A DNA stretch of 64,000 nt from NCBI GenBank assembly GCA_964058805.1, contig CAXKVV010000004.1, positions 310,001-374,000 on the forward strand. Reading direction: 5' to 3'. The DNA comes from Schoenoplectus triqueter. Its lineage: Eukaryota > Streptophyta > Magnoliopsida > Poales > Cyperaceae. The number at the start of each line of letters is the position of its first letter. Position 1 is the first letter of the stretch. The notes under the pieces were generated by a model that was given only the letters and a program-made list of their open reading frames with translations, made no database searches and had not been told where the DNA came from. Of the stretch, positions 10,912 through 21,005 are shown in pieces. Position numbers and translations under genes: made by a program.

Positions 10912-13508
10912 ATGGCGCCGGAGAACGACGAGCCCGCCGCTTCCTTGACGGAGGACGAACGGCGCGCGCTGCGTGGAAGCAAATTCGCACCTCTTCCTGC
11001 TCCCGCGCCCTCCTCCTCCCGCTCCGGTCCCAGGTTGGTGCGCCGTTACAAAACTTATAGTGCTTTGTTAGTGGAGAACATTTTGCTGACAATGCACATA
11101 AATGTTGTTTGAATCCGGGTATTCAAACTCTTTTCTTCCTATTTCATAAGTCGTGCATAGTTGTAAGCTCTTTACTCTGTTGTGCTGAAGACATTAAAGA
11201 ATCTCCTAATATTCCTGGATCCAGCTGCTAGGGTTTACTTGAATGAGATTAGTAATTTCAATTTTATTTGAATTATTGTGTGTGGCCTATGAATGGTGTC
11301 TTAGGCGTTTTAGGGAGACAATGGTACTGCTATGGCTAGAGATTCTTTTGTATCGGCTCAGATGCATTAAAATCTTTTATTTTGGTCACAGGTTTTGGAA
11401 CAGGCTATTTAACAACTAGGTTTGGTTAGTTAGTGTTACTATCCTATATGTTATGGAAATTACTGAAATGTAGAGATTGAAAATTTTATCTGGAGCAAAA
11501 AGCATGAAAAAATTGATAAAACTGACTAGATACCACTGTTCTGCATTTGCAGTTATTTTGTTTTTGCTTTCAGTCATAAGTGCTTTACTTAATTTTATTA
11601 AAAAATGTTTTTCTTTTATGGAAATAAAGTGCTCATCAAGTACTGTGGTTTTAACAAATGTCCCATGGCAGAAAGTTAGGAACTGTTAACAAAGGCATAA
11701 AACAATTGCAGTAGATAATAAACAAGCACTGCTGAAAAGGACTTTGCAGTCCTCAAGCCATCTAAATCTTCCAAAATTGTTCTGACACCAGCAGTGGCAG
11801 ATCATGGTACTAGGCAAAATCTTAAAAGGTCTGTTGACAAGAAAATAAAGGACATCTTACTGCTGTCAGAATTCAAGCCTGGGCATGGGCCTAGGATTGC
11901 CCATGCCTAGGTCTGCGCCTGGAAGTTAGTCAGCTATATTATCGTACAAGCCTCTGGTACAATATCAGTACCCTATGTTTATGTTTCCTTGCTCATTTCT
12001 TCTTTTTTTTCCCTCTTGTTGGTAAAGGTGCTTAAACTTATTTTCACTACAATTAAAAAGGCAATGTGTGAGGAAGGAGTACAACTCAGGAAACAACGCC
12101 TCTCACCTCTAAGCTATCCTCAAGTTATCATGCTCCAAACGGAATTAAAGTAGATAGTTCGATTTTTTTCTTCTTTGTCCCTAATGTATAGCATGTCCTT
12201 TTATTAAGACAATAATTTATCTTAGGTTGGCTCATCCTGGTGGATCTGTGAAGACAAACAAAGCTGCGGCCTTGGCAAAATTTTTGGAAAGGAAGCTTCA
12301 GCAACCTGATGGACTAATGTCTATCAACCCAGACTTGCTAGAGTTGGCTGTGGAAAATGCTAAAGAAACTGTGAAAGCTAGCAGCAGTAAGTCAATCACT
12401 TAATTCATATTTTTCTTCACAGGAAATACTCGTGATAGATTTTTCATACTATACCACCTTAAGATGTTTTGAAGTTTTGTGTTGCTTTGAGTTGGGTTAG
12501 ATCAGTAGGTCAGGGGCGGAACTGTGGTCGGTGCCAGCCGACGTCCGGGCACTCCCTTCACCCATTAAAAAATAAAGCTTATCCTTCTTAGTGTAGTGAA
12601 AAATAAAGTTTTTCTTGACCTGGGCACCCTATTTCCTTGGCCCGGGCACCCCCTACCGATCGTTTCTGGTTCCGCCCCTGCGGTTGGTTGTTTGCTTTAA
12701 AGTCTTTTTGGTTGTGTGAGAGAAAAATAAAAAAAAGATAGCCAACTTTTGTGCTATTTGGAGTTTCTGGGTTTGGCAGATTTAGGATGAACTGGGTTCA
12801 AGCAGGTCAAGTTAGTTTTAGAATATATATTGATCTTGACATTGACTTTAAATAAAAGTAATTTTGAGATCAAGTTCTGTTTCAGTTTATTACATAGTCA
12901 TTATTCTATTGGATGTAGATACAGCTTTATTAATGGAGCATTATCTCAAGTAAAATTGTGTGTATGAATTGTATATTTTTCAGGGCCTTCAACATCTGGA
13001 AGAAATGTGCGTCATGTTGCATCTTTTGAAGATTCATCAGAGGTGTCTATATATATATATATTTGGTTCATCTGACTTTATTTTGCAATTATTTGAGATA
13101 TGTGATGATGGAAGTAATACTTTGCAGGTTTACGGGGATGGCCGAGATGAAGTTGCAGAAATAAATAATAAGAAAAGAAAAAGGAAAAAGACTAAGGTTC
13201 TTGCTTCATTTGTCAGTTAATTAGTAAAATTCTTTTAATACCTTTAAAACATCTAAATATTGTAGGGTCACTAAATGAATATTTCAGTTTTCTGGAGATA
13301 TTGAAGAGCCTGGGGATGAAACAAAGAAAAGACAGAAAAGGAATAAGAAAAAGGAAAAGAAAAGGCTCAAAAAGAAGAAGGTACCAGACTGCTATTTTGA
13401 TACTTCAGTGAGCCATATTTAGTGATATTGCTTGATTATTATTGATATTATATGGTTACATTTTTTTTTCTCTAGGAGCTTAAGAAGCAAAAGAACTCTA
13501 AATCATGA
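10912..13508 (+). CDS. Lysine-rich basic protein, probably nuclear/nucleolar, 178 aa, function unknown
   Basis: Six coding exons join in phase: 10912-11033, 12226-12386, 12984-13042, 13128-13196, 13288-13380 and 13476-13508 (TGA). The N-terminus has MAPENDEPAASLTEDERRAL then RGSKFAPLPAPAP. It is followed by LAHPGGSVKTNKAAALAKF and LERKLQQPDGLMSINPDLLE, then a conserved-looking GRNVRHVASFEDSSE. The C-terminal ~60 residues are dominated by Lys/Arg runs (KKRKRKKTK, KKRQKRNKKKEKKRLKKKK), a strong nuclear or nucleolar targeting signature. I believe similar plant proteins exist without a known role, but I cannot name one with certainty. Two Site II-like motifs upstream would suit a growth or ribosome-related gene. 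An AATAAA lies at 13736-13741. The first intron (11034-12225) is long and holds an extra 62-codon open stretch; intron 2 holds a small MITE. Confidence 0.75.
12511..12680. mobile_element. Small MITE with CAGGGGCGGAAC termini, inside intron 2
   Basis: The left end reads CAGGGGCGGAAC and the right end GTTCCGCCCCTG, a perfect 12-bp terminal inverted repeat. Flanking octamers CAGTAGGT and CGGTTGGT agree at six of eight positions, consistent with an aged 8-bp hAT-type duplication. The interior carries GGGCACCCTATTTCCTTGG and a poly-A-rich middle. A decayed relative lies at 61409-61530, and elements with similar GGCGGAGC ends are at 55028-55170. It sits in the second intron of the lysine-rich protein gene and should be spliced out. 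Confidence 0.68.
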
Positions 13509-13907
13509 TTGAGGAGCCTCCAATATAGTAGGAAAAAAAATACATCTGTGATTCTATTAGGGACTAGAAGTTTTTGATGTAACATTAACTTTTGCAAATA
13601 GCTTGTCTTAGATTTCAGTCGTTATTCTCCTTGTCTGAGTCAGCTGGTCTAGTTATCCATCTTTTACGTGTGGGGTGACTTTGTTCTTTGTAACTGTGGA
13701 TTAGGTACATTCTTCCAAAACATTTTAGTTGTTATAATAAACTTTGTTCTTTGTAAATCGACTCTGTTCAGGAAGTAACTAATTTGATTACAATGATTTT
13801 TAATTTGTTTGTTAGATGTGAATTTATTTATTAACGATCTTGTGGGTCTTGATGTTGCTACAATTCTATATCAACATAATTATTAGTATTATTATGGGCT
13901 TTACAGG

Positions 13908-14460
13908 CCGAATTTTTTTAAATATTATTAATAATATTAATGATTAAATATTTAGGAAAAAGATATCTGAAATTTAAATCTATTTCTAACTGCATTCTCA
14001 GTAGATTTTTCATTTACAAAAAAAAAAAAAGTTATGGGAGAGCAACTCTCATTTGTGTTCCCAGAAGCTGCGCCCTGTCTGTGGTCTCATATTTTATTTT
14101 AAAAATAAAAAAAAAATTGGGACTTCAACCTCCATACGCGTTTTCAGAATACGCTAAATATTTTAATCTAATTTCTGCTCTCATGATTTCGAAAATGGGA
14201 GAAACTGAGAGTGCAGTTGGTAGGTGCGGTCTCAAAATATATATATTTTATATTTTTTCAGAAATGATGTGGAGCCGTGTGCCGAGCGCAGGTGGGGTTG
14301 AGCTCCAAATAATTTTCTATATATATATTTTTTAATTTTTCGGAAAAAAAAAATCTGATGAAAACGTAAGTGGAAGTTGTGTTCGAAGTAGATTTTAAAT
14401 TTTATATATTTTTTAAATATTTAATTCTTAATATTATTAATAATATTTAAAAAAAAATCG
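13908..14460. mobile_element. Mutator-type MITE, 553 bp
   Basis: The ends are inverted copies: the left starts with CCGA then seven or more T, the right is CGA then T on the reverse strand, and both continue TAAATATTATTAATAATATT. Flanking 9-mers CTTTACAGG (13899-13907) and CTTGACAGG (14461-14469) differ at one position, consistent with an old 9-bp target duplication. The 131-codon open frame across it (13940-14335) is a by-product of low complexity and is not called as a gene. Confidence 0.7.
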
Positions 14461-14469
14461 CTTGACAGG

Positions 14470-15578
14470 GCCTAGCATTATCCACGTAAATATAAAGTTG
14501 CAATCACGTTATGTTATTACCTCGTATTTCCCCTCGGAAAATGCACTTTTTGTTTTCACCAGAAAAGTTATATTGAAAGGTATTAATATTATTATCATAT
14601 ATATAAAAGAGAAGGATCTGATGCTCCAATTTCATTTAATTATTTCTTATTTATATTTCAAATTTTAATACTGAAATATTGATTATAAACCATCGATTTG
14701 TTAATTTTTATAATAGATAAATGTGAATATTTTTTTTTATTTTTAGAGGTTATTTTATGTTAGTTCAAATGGTAATAAAATGAGTGAATCTAGTTAATTA
14801 TGATTGATTATTTTTTATACATTCATGTTGTTATCATTTGTTATAGCATACAATCATTTTCAAAATTTTAAAATTTTATGAGTATATATCTATCATAAAA
14901 AAAATAAAATCTTTTAAATTTAAAATTTAAATATTAAATTTTAAAATAAATTATTAGTATGGATATATCGGATATAACTAAAATTAGCAGCGTGATATCC
15001 CTCTGTTTGAAATCATAATGATAGGGTCCCTAGTCGGTTAAGTCCCTTCGGAAAACCCTATCTTATGGCAAAATGCCAAAAATGTAATACTTTTGAGTTT
15101 ATCAACACTTCTCCTTGTCCTATAAATAATTCCAATTTCATCAGTAAGGCTAAGGGGAGGAAATCACAATTCTCTACTTGGACCTCACATTCGGCCAGTA
15201 ATTATGAAGGATAGCGAATAAAAAAAATGTGAAGTTCCATGAAAAAACAAGTACGTCTCGATCATATATATGTATGATTAAAATATTTTTTCACATAAAA
15301 AGTGATGTGATGTGTCAAAAAATAGAGGGAAGACTGGAAGATACATCATACATTATGCTTAGAGCATAGTACTCGTAAGATAGATCATAAAGAAATGCAG
15401 TGTTATATCATGAATTCATGATATGTCACTTCAAGATGTGATTTGATATATGTATGACATTTTATGTGATGTCCTGCATGTTTAATGTTGGCTACGTTTA
15501 ATCATGATTTTTTTTTTTAATTTTATCTTTTATTTGTATGTTTTGATGTAGTCACGTGCCGTATTACATGATGTATTG
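14470..15578. other. Intergenic AT-rich stretch
   Basis: No gene or delimited element was identified. Near 15360-15500 the sequence is rich in ATGTGATGT/ATGACAT-like words that recur beyond the adjacent hAT-like element (16370-16500), suggesting that element inserted into an older repeat made of these words. Confidence 0.35.
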
Positions 15579-16345
15579 TAGTGTATTAAAATCGGGACGG
15601 GTCGGGTCGGGTCGGGACGGGTTATGGCGGGTCGGCGGGTTTTGACGGGACGGGTCGGGACGGGTCAACGGGTTACGGCGGGGCGGGTTAGCACGGGTCC
15701 AATTCGGGGGGTTTGGCCGCGACCCGTCCTAGACCCGTCGGGTTGGACGGGTCGGCGGGTCGGGACGGGGCGGGTCCAACGCCGGGGCGGGTCGGGACGG
15801 GTGGGACGGGTCGGCGGGTCAAAATTTTTTTTTTTTTTTTAAATTCTGAAAAATCCAAATAAATTCTAAAAAAATCCGAAAAAATAAAAAATAAACACTA
15901 AAAATATTAAAAAAAATAAAACTTTTATTTTTTTCTGATTTTTTCCGATTTTTTTTGAATTTTTTTGAATTTTTTTGAATTTTTTTGAATTACAGCGGGT
16001 TTAACGGGTCGGACGGGTCGGGTTGGACGGGTAAAGTGGGTCGGGTCGGACGGGTTTTATTCCCGGGTTTCCCGGGTTTTATTCCCGGGTTTCCCGGGTC
16101 GGGTCGGGGCGGGTCGGGCACGGGTTATCCCGGGTTTGGCGGGTCGGGTCGGGTCGGGACGGGTCTAAAACGGGTCGGGTCTAAGACGGGTTTTTTTCAA
16201 ATTTTTTTGCCCGCGCCCGTGCTAGACCCGTCGGTTCTAACGGGTCACGGGTCCGACGGGTTTGAGCACGGGACGGGTCGGGGCGGGTCGCGGCCACGGG
16301 TCGGACGGGTCGGGTCTGACCCGGTCGGGTATTTTTAATACACTA
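15579..16345. mobile_element. hAT-like non-autonomous element, 767 bp, filled with GGGTCGGG/GGGACGGG words
   Basis: The left terminus is TAGTGTATTAAAATCGGG and the right terminus, read on the other strand, is TAGTGTATTAAAAATACCCG. A perfect 8-bp target duplication ATGTATTG flanks it (15571-15578 and 16346-16353). Inside each end lies an array of degenerate GGGTCGGG, GGGACGGG and GGGCGGG words, separated by an AT-rich core (15825-15990) with repeats of GAATTTTTTT. GC content of the arrays is far above the surroundings. No transposase is present, and open frames across the arrays are artefacts. hAT assignment rests on the 8-bp duplication and the terminal repeat; the word arrays may be transposase-binding subterminal repeats (inference). 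Confidence 0.85.
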
Positions 16346-16742
16346 ATGTATTGTAACGTTTTTAGACAAATTTATATGACATGACATGCTAATTTTAGTT
16401 AACAAGAGACATCATGTGAAAGGACATGACATGCAACACATGAGACACATCATATATTAAACACGGATCGTGACATTTCGTGATATGCTATGTCATTCCA
16501 CAACATGAGTAATTACAATGTGTCATTTTTAGAACTTTAATAACAGAAAAAAATCATTTTTATGATGTATAAAAAAGTTGTAGTAAAATTTTTTTGACAT
16601 ATATCTGTTATATGAAAAGAAGTATTAAAAAAAATACTCCGCTATGCTCACAAATGTACACTTTTTCCCCTTTACTTTGAATGTTATTTCCGAAATTTTT
16701 ATATATAAATAAAATTAAAATTAAAATTAAATATTGAGATAA

Positions 16743-17060
16743 ATTATAGATAAAATTCGAAATCTACACTTCACGGACTTAGCACCTACATGGAGTGCTT
16801 TCACTCCACGAGACTACCACCCACGTGAAGTGAGAGCACTCCACGTTTTGCCACCAACGTGGAGTCAATTTTCTTTATTCAGTTCAATGTGAGAGACATA
16901 GAGGAGAAAAATAAAATAAAATTTAAAATTCAGTCACGCTACGTGAGTGACAGTAACGTAGAGTATTTTCACTCCATATTGATGACAGTCTCGTAAAGTG
17001 AAAGCATACTCCACGTGAGTGTTAAGTCTATGAATTATAGATCCTGAATTTTATCTATCA
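16743..17060. mobile_element. Probable Mutator-type MITE with CTCCACGT words
   Basis: AGATAAAATTCGAAATCTA near the left and its inverted counterpart TAGATCCTGAATTTTATCT near the right define inverted ends. Between them are repeated words (CTTTCACTCCACG, GCACTCCACGT, ACGTGGAGTC) in both orientations, so the transcript could fold on itself. Outer borders and target duplication are uncertain; similarity may extend to about 16690 and 17078. Confidence 0.5.
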
Positions 17061-17379
17061 TTTCGGTGTTATTTACCATCGTTCTGCATCTCTGGTTATA
17101 TCCAGGCGTTGTAAGGCACTAACTATCAGCGTGCATACCACACTTCCACACCGTGGAAGATCACTAGCTAAGCTTGCAGAATGTCCTTACATTTCAACAT
17201 AATTTTCTTTTGCAGTATATTTCTGCTCATTTTCGCGAGGACGATGGTTACAATATGTTGACATTTTTATGTGAATTAGTGAATTTCACTGTAGTCTTTT
17301 TGCAGTTCAAAAAGTACATTTCCAGCTCTCCATATATTATTTTTTCTAAGACAACAAATGTATCATAACTTTTACTCTA

Positions 17380-17920
17380 GCTATCGGATTGATTTATACG
17401 GTTCAGATTTAGATGCAGGAGTTGATACATATCTTTGAGAACCCTTCGGACCTTAATGTCGGATATGAACTGGATTTGAAAAGAATTTTTATTATTTTTT
17501 ATTTTTTTTAGATTTTTTAATTATAACTAAAGTACAACACAAAATATTTAAAAAATAAAACAAATTTATGACAATAAATGTAGAGAACTATTTTTGTTAA
17601 ATATTTTGTGATTTTTAAATAAAATTAGAACATAAGAGTTTAAAAAATATCGACTTTAAAAAGAACTTAAGAGTTTAAAAAATACCGAATTTGATAAAGA
17701 CAGAATCAGATTTGTTAAGTGTCGAGTTTGATAAAAATCGGATCGGATTTAAAATACGAATTTAATAAAAACCGGACCGAATTTATTAAATCCGATCCTT
17801 TTTAAATCTGAAACTTACAAGAGAAAATAGTTGGACCGAATTAGAAAGGGGTCGGATAAGAACTGAATTTGTCAACGAAAAGACTGAATTTAAATGTTCG
17901 GTCTTGTAGATTATGTCTAA
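17380..17920. repeat. Degenerate word-array remnant (GGATCGGATTT / ACTGAATTT words)
   Basis: Words such as AATCGGATCGGATTTAA, AAACCGGACCGAATTTA and AAATCCGATCC recur in both orientations. This resembles the GC-rich arrays found in the delimited hAT-like elements, but no terminal repeat or target duplication could be matched here. Confidence 0.35.
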
Positions 17921-18143
17921 CGCAGAGGATGTGATTTTCCAGAAACCTCCCACTGTCTGGAAAGTCCGATTACCGCTGCTTTTGTGGTATTAAATGATAC
18001 GAAGTTGTTCAAGGAGCTAAACGCGAGTACATGCACAGGATGTTTATGTACGAAAAGCTGCGTCTATTCTCACCTGGCTGCCAGCCAACACTCGGGTTCA
18101 CAATTCACAATCATCCTGAATGGCCATAGCCTCTGCTAATATG

Positions 18144-18481
18144 CAGTTTTTAGTAATAATAAGTTTTATTAAATTAATATTATTAAAAATAAGTGTGAGA
18201 AACGTAAAATTTCAAATATACGAATGACAGCGTGCCACTGGCAATGACGCGTTTTAAACGCGCCACTGGCAGTGACGCGTTTTAAACGCGCCACTGGCAG
18301 TGGCGCGTTTGCTTCTTATATATACAAAACGCGCAGCGTCTCTCCATCTCACTTGCGCGGGATTTGAACGAAACGCGCCACTGACAGTGGCGCGCTGCCA
18401 TTTATATATTTAAAATTGTACGTTTCTCACTCTTAGTTTTAATAATATTAATTTAATAAAATTTATTATTACTAAAAACTG
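18144..18481. mobile_element. Mutator-type MITE, 338 bp, with perfect 9-bp target duplication
   Basis: The termini are CAGTTTTTAGTAATAATAA and its near-perfect inverse over about 100 bp. The 9-mer GCTAATATG flanks both sides (18135-18143 and 18482-18490). The core has tandem CGCGCCACTGGCAGTGACGC palindromes joined by TTTTAAA, and a perfect GCGCCACTGACAGTGGCGC near the right end. It has no coding capacity. It is the better preserved relative of the element at 8768-9149. As RNA it would form a long hairpin. Confidence 0.88.
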
Positions 18482-18911
18482 GCTAATATGATTGCAATTT
18501 TATACATACGAGAAAAATGCTGGGCAGTACTCTTGACGACTTCAAACTTTTTTCTATGATTTATTAGTTTATTGGTCCGTTTAATCATCTTGATTTATCA
18601 TACGATTCTTTCTGTACAATTGGATCGAATAGCCAAATCAATCGAGTAGTCTTAAGTACAGAAACTTTTTCCATTATTATGGAGACATCTTATCCATTCA
18701 TAAGATATACAGAGTGAATTTTCGCACTAAACATATCAATGGAAATGGATTTAACAAGAACCAAGGTTTTCAGAAAAAATCAAAACATAGTTTTTTTTAA
18801 CAATGTGCTTGCGTTTTCATTTTGGGTCGATGAAATTCTGTGTTAGCTTACTATATAATTGTGCTTGTGTAGATGTTGCATAAGAACGGTACTTTAGTTT
18901 TGAAAAACTAA

Positions 18912-19016
18912 CATTCAAGTGCGCTAAGTGTTATATTTGCCCATTAAAACCTCGGTTCTCAAGTGCGCTAAGTGTTATATTTACCCATGAAAACCTCGGT
19001 TCTCAAGTGCGCAGTG
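18912..19016. repeat. Tandem repeat of about 53 bp, two full copies and a partial one
   Basis: CAAGTGCGCTAAGTGTTATA followed by TTTGCCCATTAAAACCTCGG is repeated head to tail, and a third copy breaks off after CTCAAGTGCGCA. Confidence 0.7.
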
Positions 19017-19079
19017 TTTTGTATCCATGGTGATACTAATATTTCGTCCGTATTCCTATGGATGATGATTTTTAGAAAC

Positions 19080-19550
19080 ACAAAATTTTAAATTTTCATC
19101 AAAAAACAAAGGACATAACAAATAAAAATATATAGCAATTAATGTAAATTTTAATCATGAATACAAAATAATGTAAAACGAATGCAAAATTAAGAGGAAA
19201 GTTATCATTCAAAATTTAAGAAAAATTAATATTCATAAATGAGATGAATTTAAATTCAAAATTTAAGAAAAATTAATATTCATAAATGAGATGAATTTAA
19301 AGGAAAAAATAAATTAGAGCAATTATACTACTTTATTATTTTATGTAACAATTAAAATTGAAAAAAAAAAATTATAATTTAAACACAAATGAACATACAT
19401 ATAATAATACTATTTAAAAATAATTTAATCCGATGATTAATATTAATAATACTATTTAAAAAATAATTTAATCCGATGATTAATATTAACTGTAAAAATT
19501 CAATAAAAATTTAAACTGTTGTAGAATTAGATGATGTTTAATAAGAAGCA
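19080..19550. repeat. Dispersed AT-rich repeat, copy 1
   Basis: Shares long stretches in the same order and orientation with 41040-41440, for example TAATATAAATTTTAATCATG-like and AATCCGATAACTGATATTA-like blocks (here AATTTTAATCATGAATACA and AATCCGATGATTAATATTA). This copy also contains internal tandem duplications of about 54 bp (19207-19310) and 46 bp (19404-19490). No coding capacity was seen, and its class is unknown. Confidence 0.6.
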
Positions 19551-20246
19551 CAATTTTAAATTAATAACCAATGGCGGAGCTCTATCAGGTGACACTAGGT
19601 TGCAGCCCCTATCATTTTGAAAAAAAAAAATAGAAGAGGTAATAAAATAATGAGTGATTTATCTATTGGGTCTGCCCCCTCCTATGTTAGAGTATTAGAC
19701 TATATAATTAAGTTTTAATTTGTCATTTTGTAACTAAACTATTCAACAAGCAAAATTAGACCATCAATACCTTGCCGACTTGTCCGTGTAGTAATTAGAC
19801 CGTAATTTAGATCACTAAAATAATTTTCTGCCTCCTTAATTTTCTCTTGAAGCTCCGCACTGTTAATAACTAATTTGGGCGGGGGTGGGACAAGGATGTG
19901 TACAGAATAAGAAGCAGAGGTAAAGAAAAGACAAATTACCATGCACTGGGGATGAATAATCTCTCTTGAATAATTCGAGAAATTATTACAGTGGAACTCA
20001 GTAGCCTTCTGAATATACCTTGACATAATTTAAAAATTAAAAGTTTGAGCAAGAATTTACAAAAGACCAACAGTGATATTCCCTTGTGCTCGACTTGTTC
20101 CCAATATTAATCAGCATTAGGCTCTCTAATTGATAACTTGGCTCACAAAATTGAGATGAGCAGAGAGCTGGACATCTCTTTCATGTTTTCTCACATCTAA
20201 AAACCCTGTAGTACAACATCGTTAGGATCTCCATTTAGCTCATCTT
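19551..20246. other. Downstream flank of the CCCH gene
   Basis: Includes the probable 3' UTR of the minus-strand CCCH gene (below 20247) and a GGCGGAGC-type remnant near 19570-19690 (GGCGGAGCTCTATCAGG ... TCTGCCCCCTCC) resembling the small MITEs at 12511 and 55028. No additional gene. Confidence 0.4.
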
Positions 20247-20974
20247 TCAATTTGAAAATGAGCTACCAACACTAACAGGTGCATTGGAGCCACAACTGCT
20301 TACAGTTACTGAGAAAGTCAGTTGTGGAGAGACAGACTCAGTACTGGACGACATGTCAGACTGGATATCTCCACCGGCGGTTGTGTAGGGAAGGTTGACT
20401 GGAAAGATTGGCATGTCTGATAGAGCTGAGAGGGACGATGTTGAAGGGGTGTAGCTGAGGGTTCCCATTGGATGATCAAACTTACAAGTGGGCCCATATT
20501 TGCAGACCCCATGTTTTGCATAGTAGTTGCAAGGCTGAGCACCCTGGCACAATAAGCGTGGAGTTAACAGTACAAAAAAATATATATACAGTAATGAACT
20601 AATGATCCGTTTGGTACAAATCCTGTTCAATAGTAGTAATGATTTTTCCACGTAACTTACTACTCTGCAATATGGAAATGCCAAAATATAAAAAGGAAAA
20701 TAAGGAAATGCCCAGTGGTAACCAACCAGCATGGTAACCCATGACCTACCAAACTTCTATAGATATTAGTCACCTTATGATGCAGAATCAACATAGAAAA
20801 AACAATAAAACAAGAAAGAATCAACAATAAAAATTAAATAAGTGAATGATTAGTACTTAACTACTGAGTACAAACTACCACATATCTTGTACAGCAGTTT
20901 TTATGTTAAAGAGTGCAAGCGGAAATAAACCTTCCAGGAATATGAAAAATCAAAGCTTTTCTGAGAGAGGGAGG

Positions 20975-21005
<31 letters not shown>

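Noticed and set aside
10754..11092. 112-codon minus-strand ORF rich in Arg and Pro
   Set aside because: Antisense of the GC-rich first exon and promoter of the lysine-rich protein gene; no independent evidence.
13940..14335. 131-codon ORF on the plus strand
   Set aside because: Lies entirely inside a MITE and is composed of poly-K/F/I low-complexity sequence.
15624..16338. Two Gly/Arg-rich ORFs resembling GAR or collagen-like proteins
   Set aside because: They are simple translations of GGGTCGGG words inside an hAT-like element with defined termini and target duplication.
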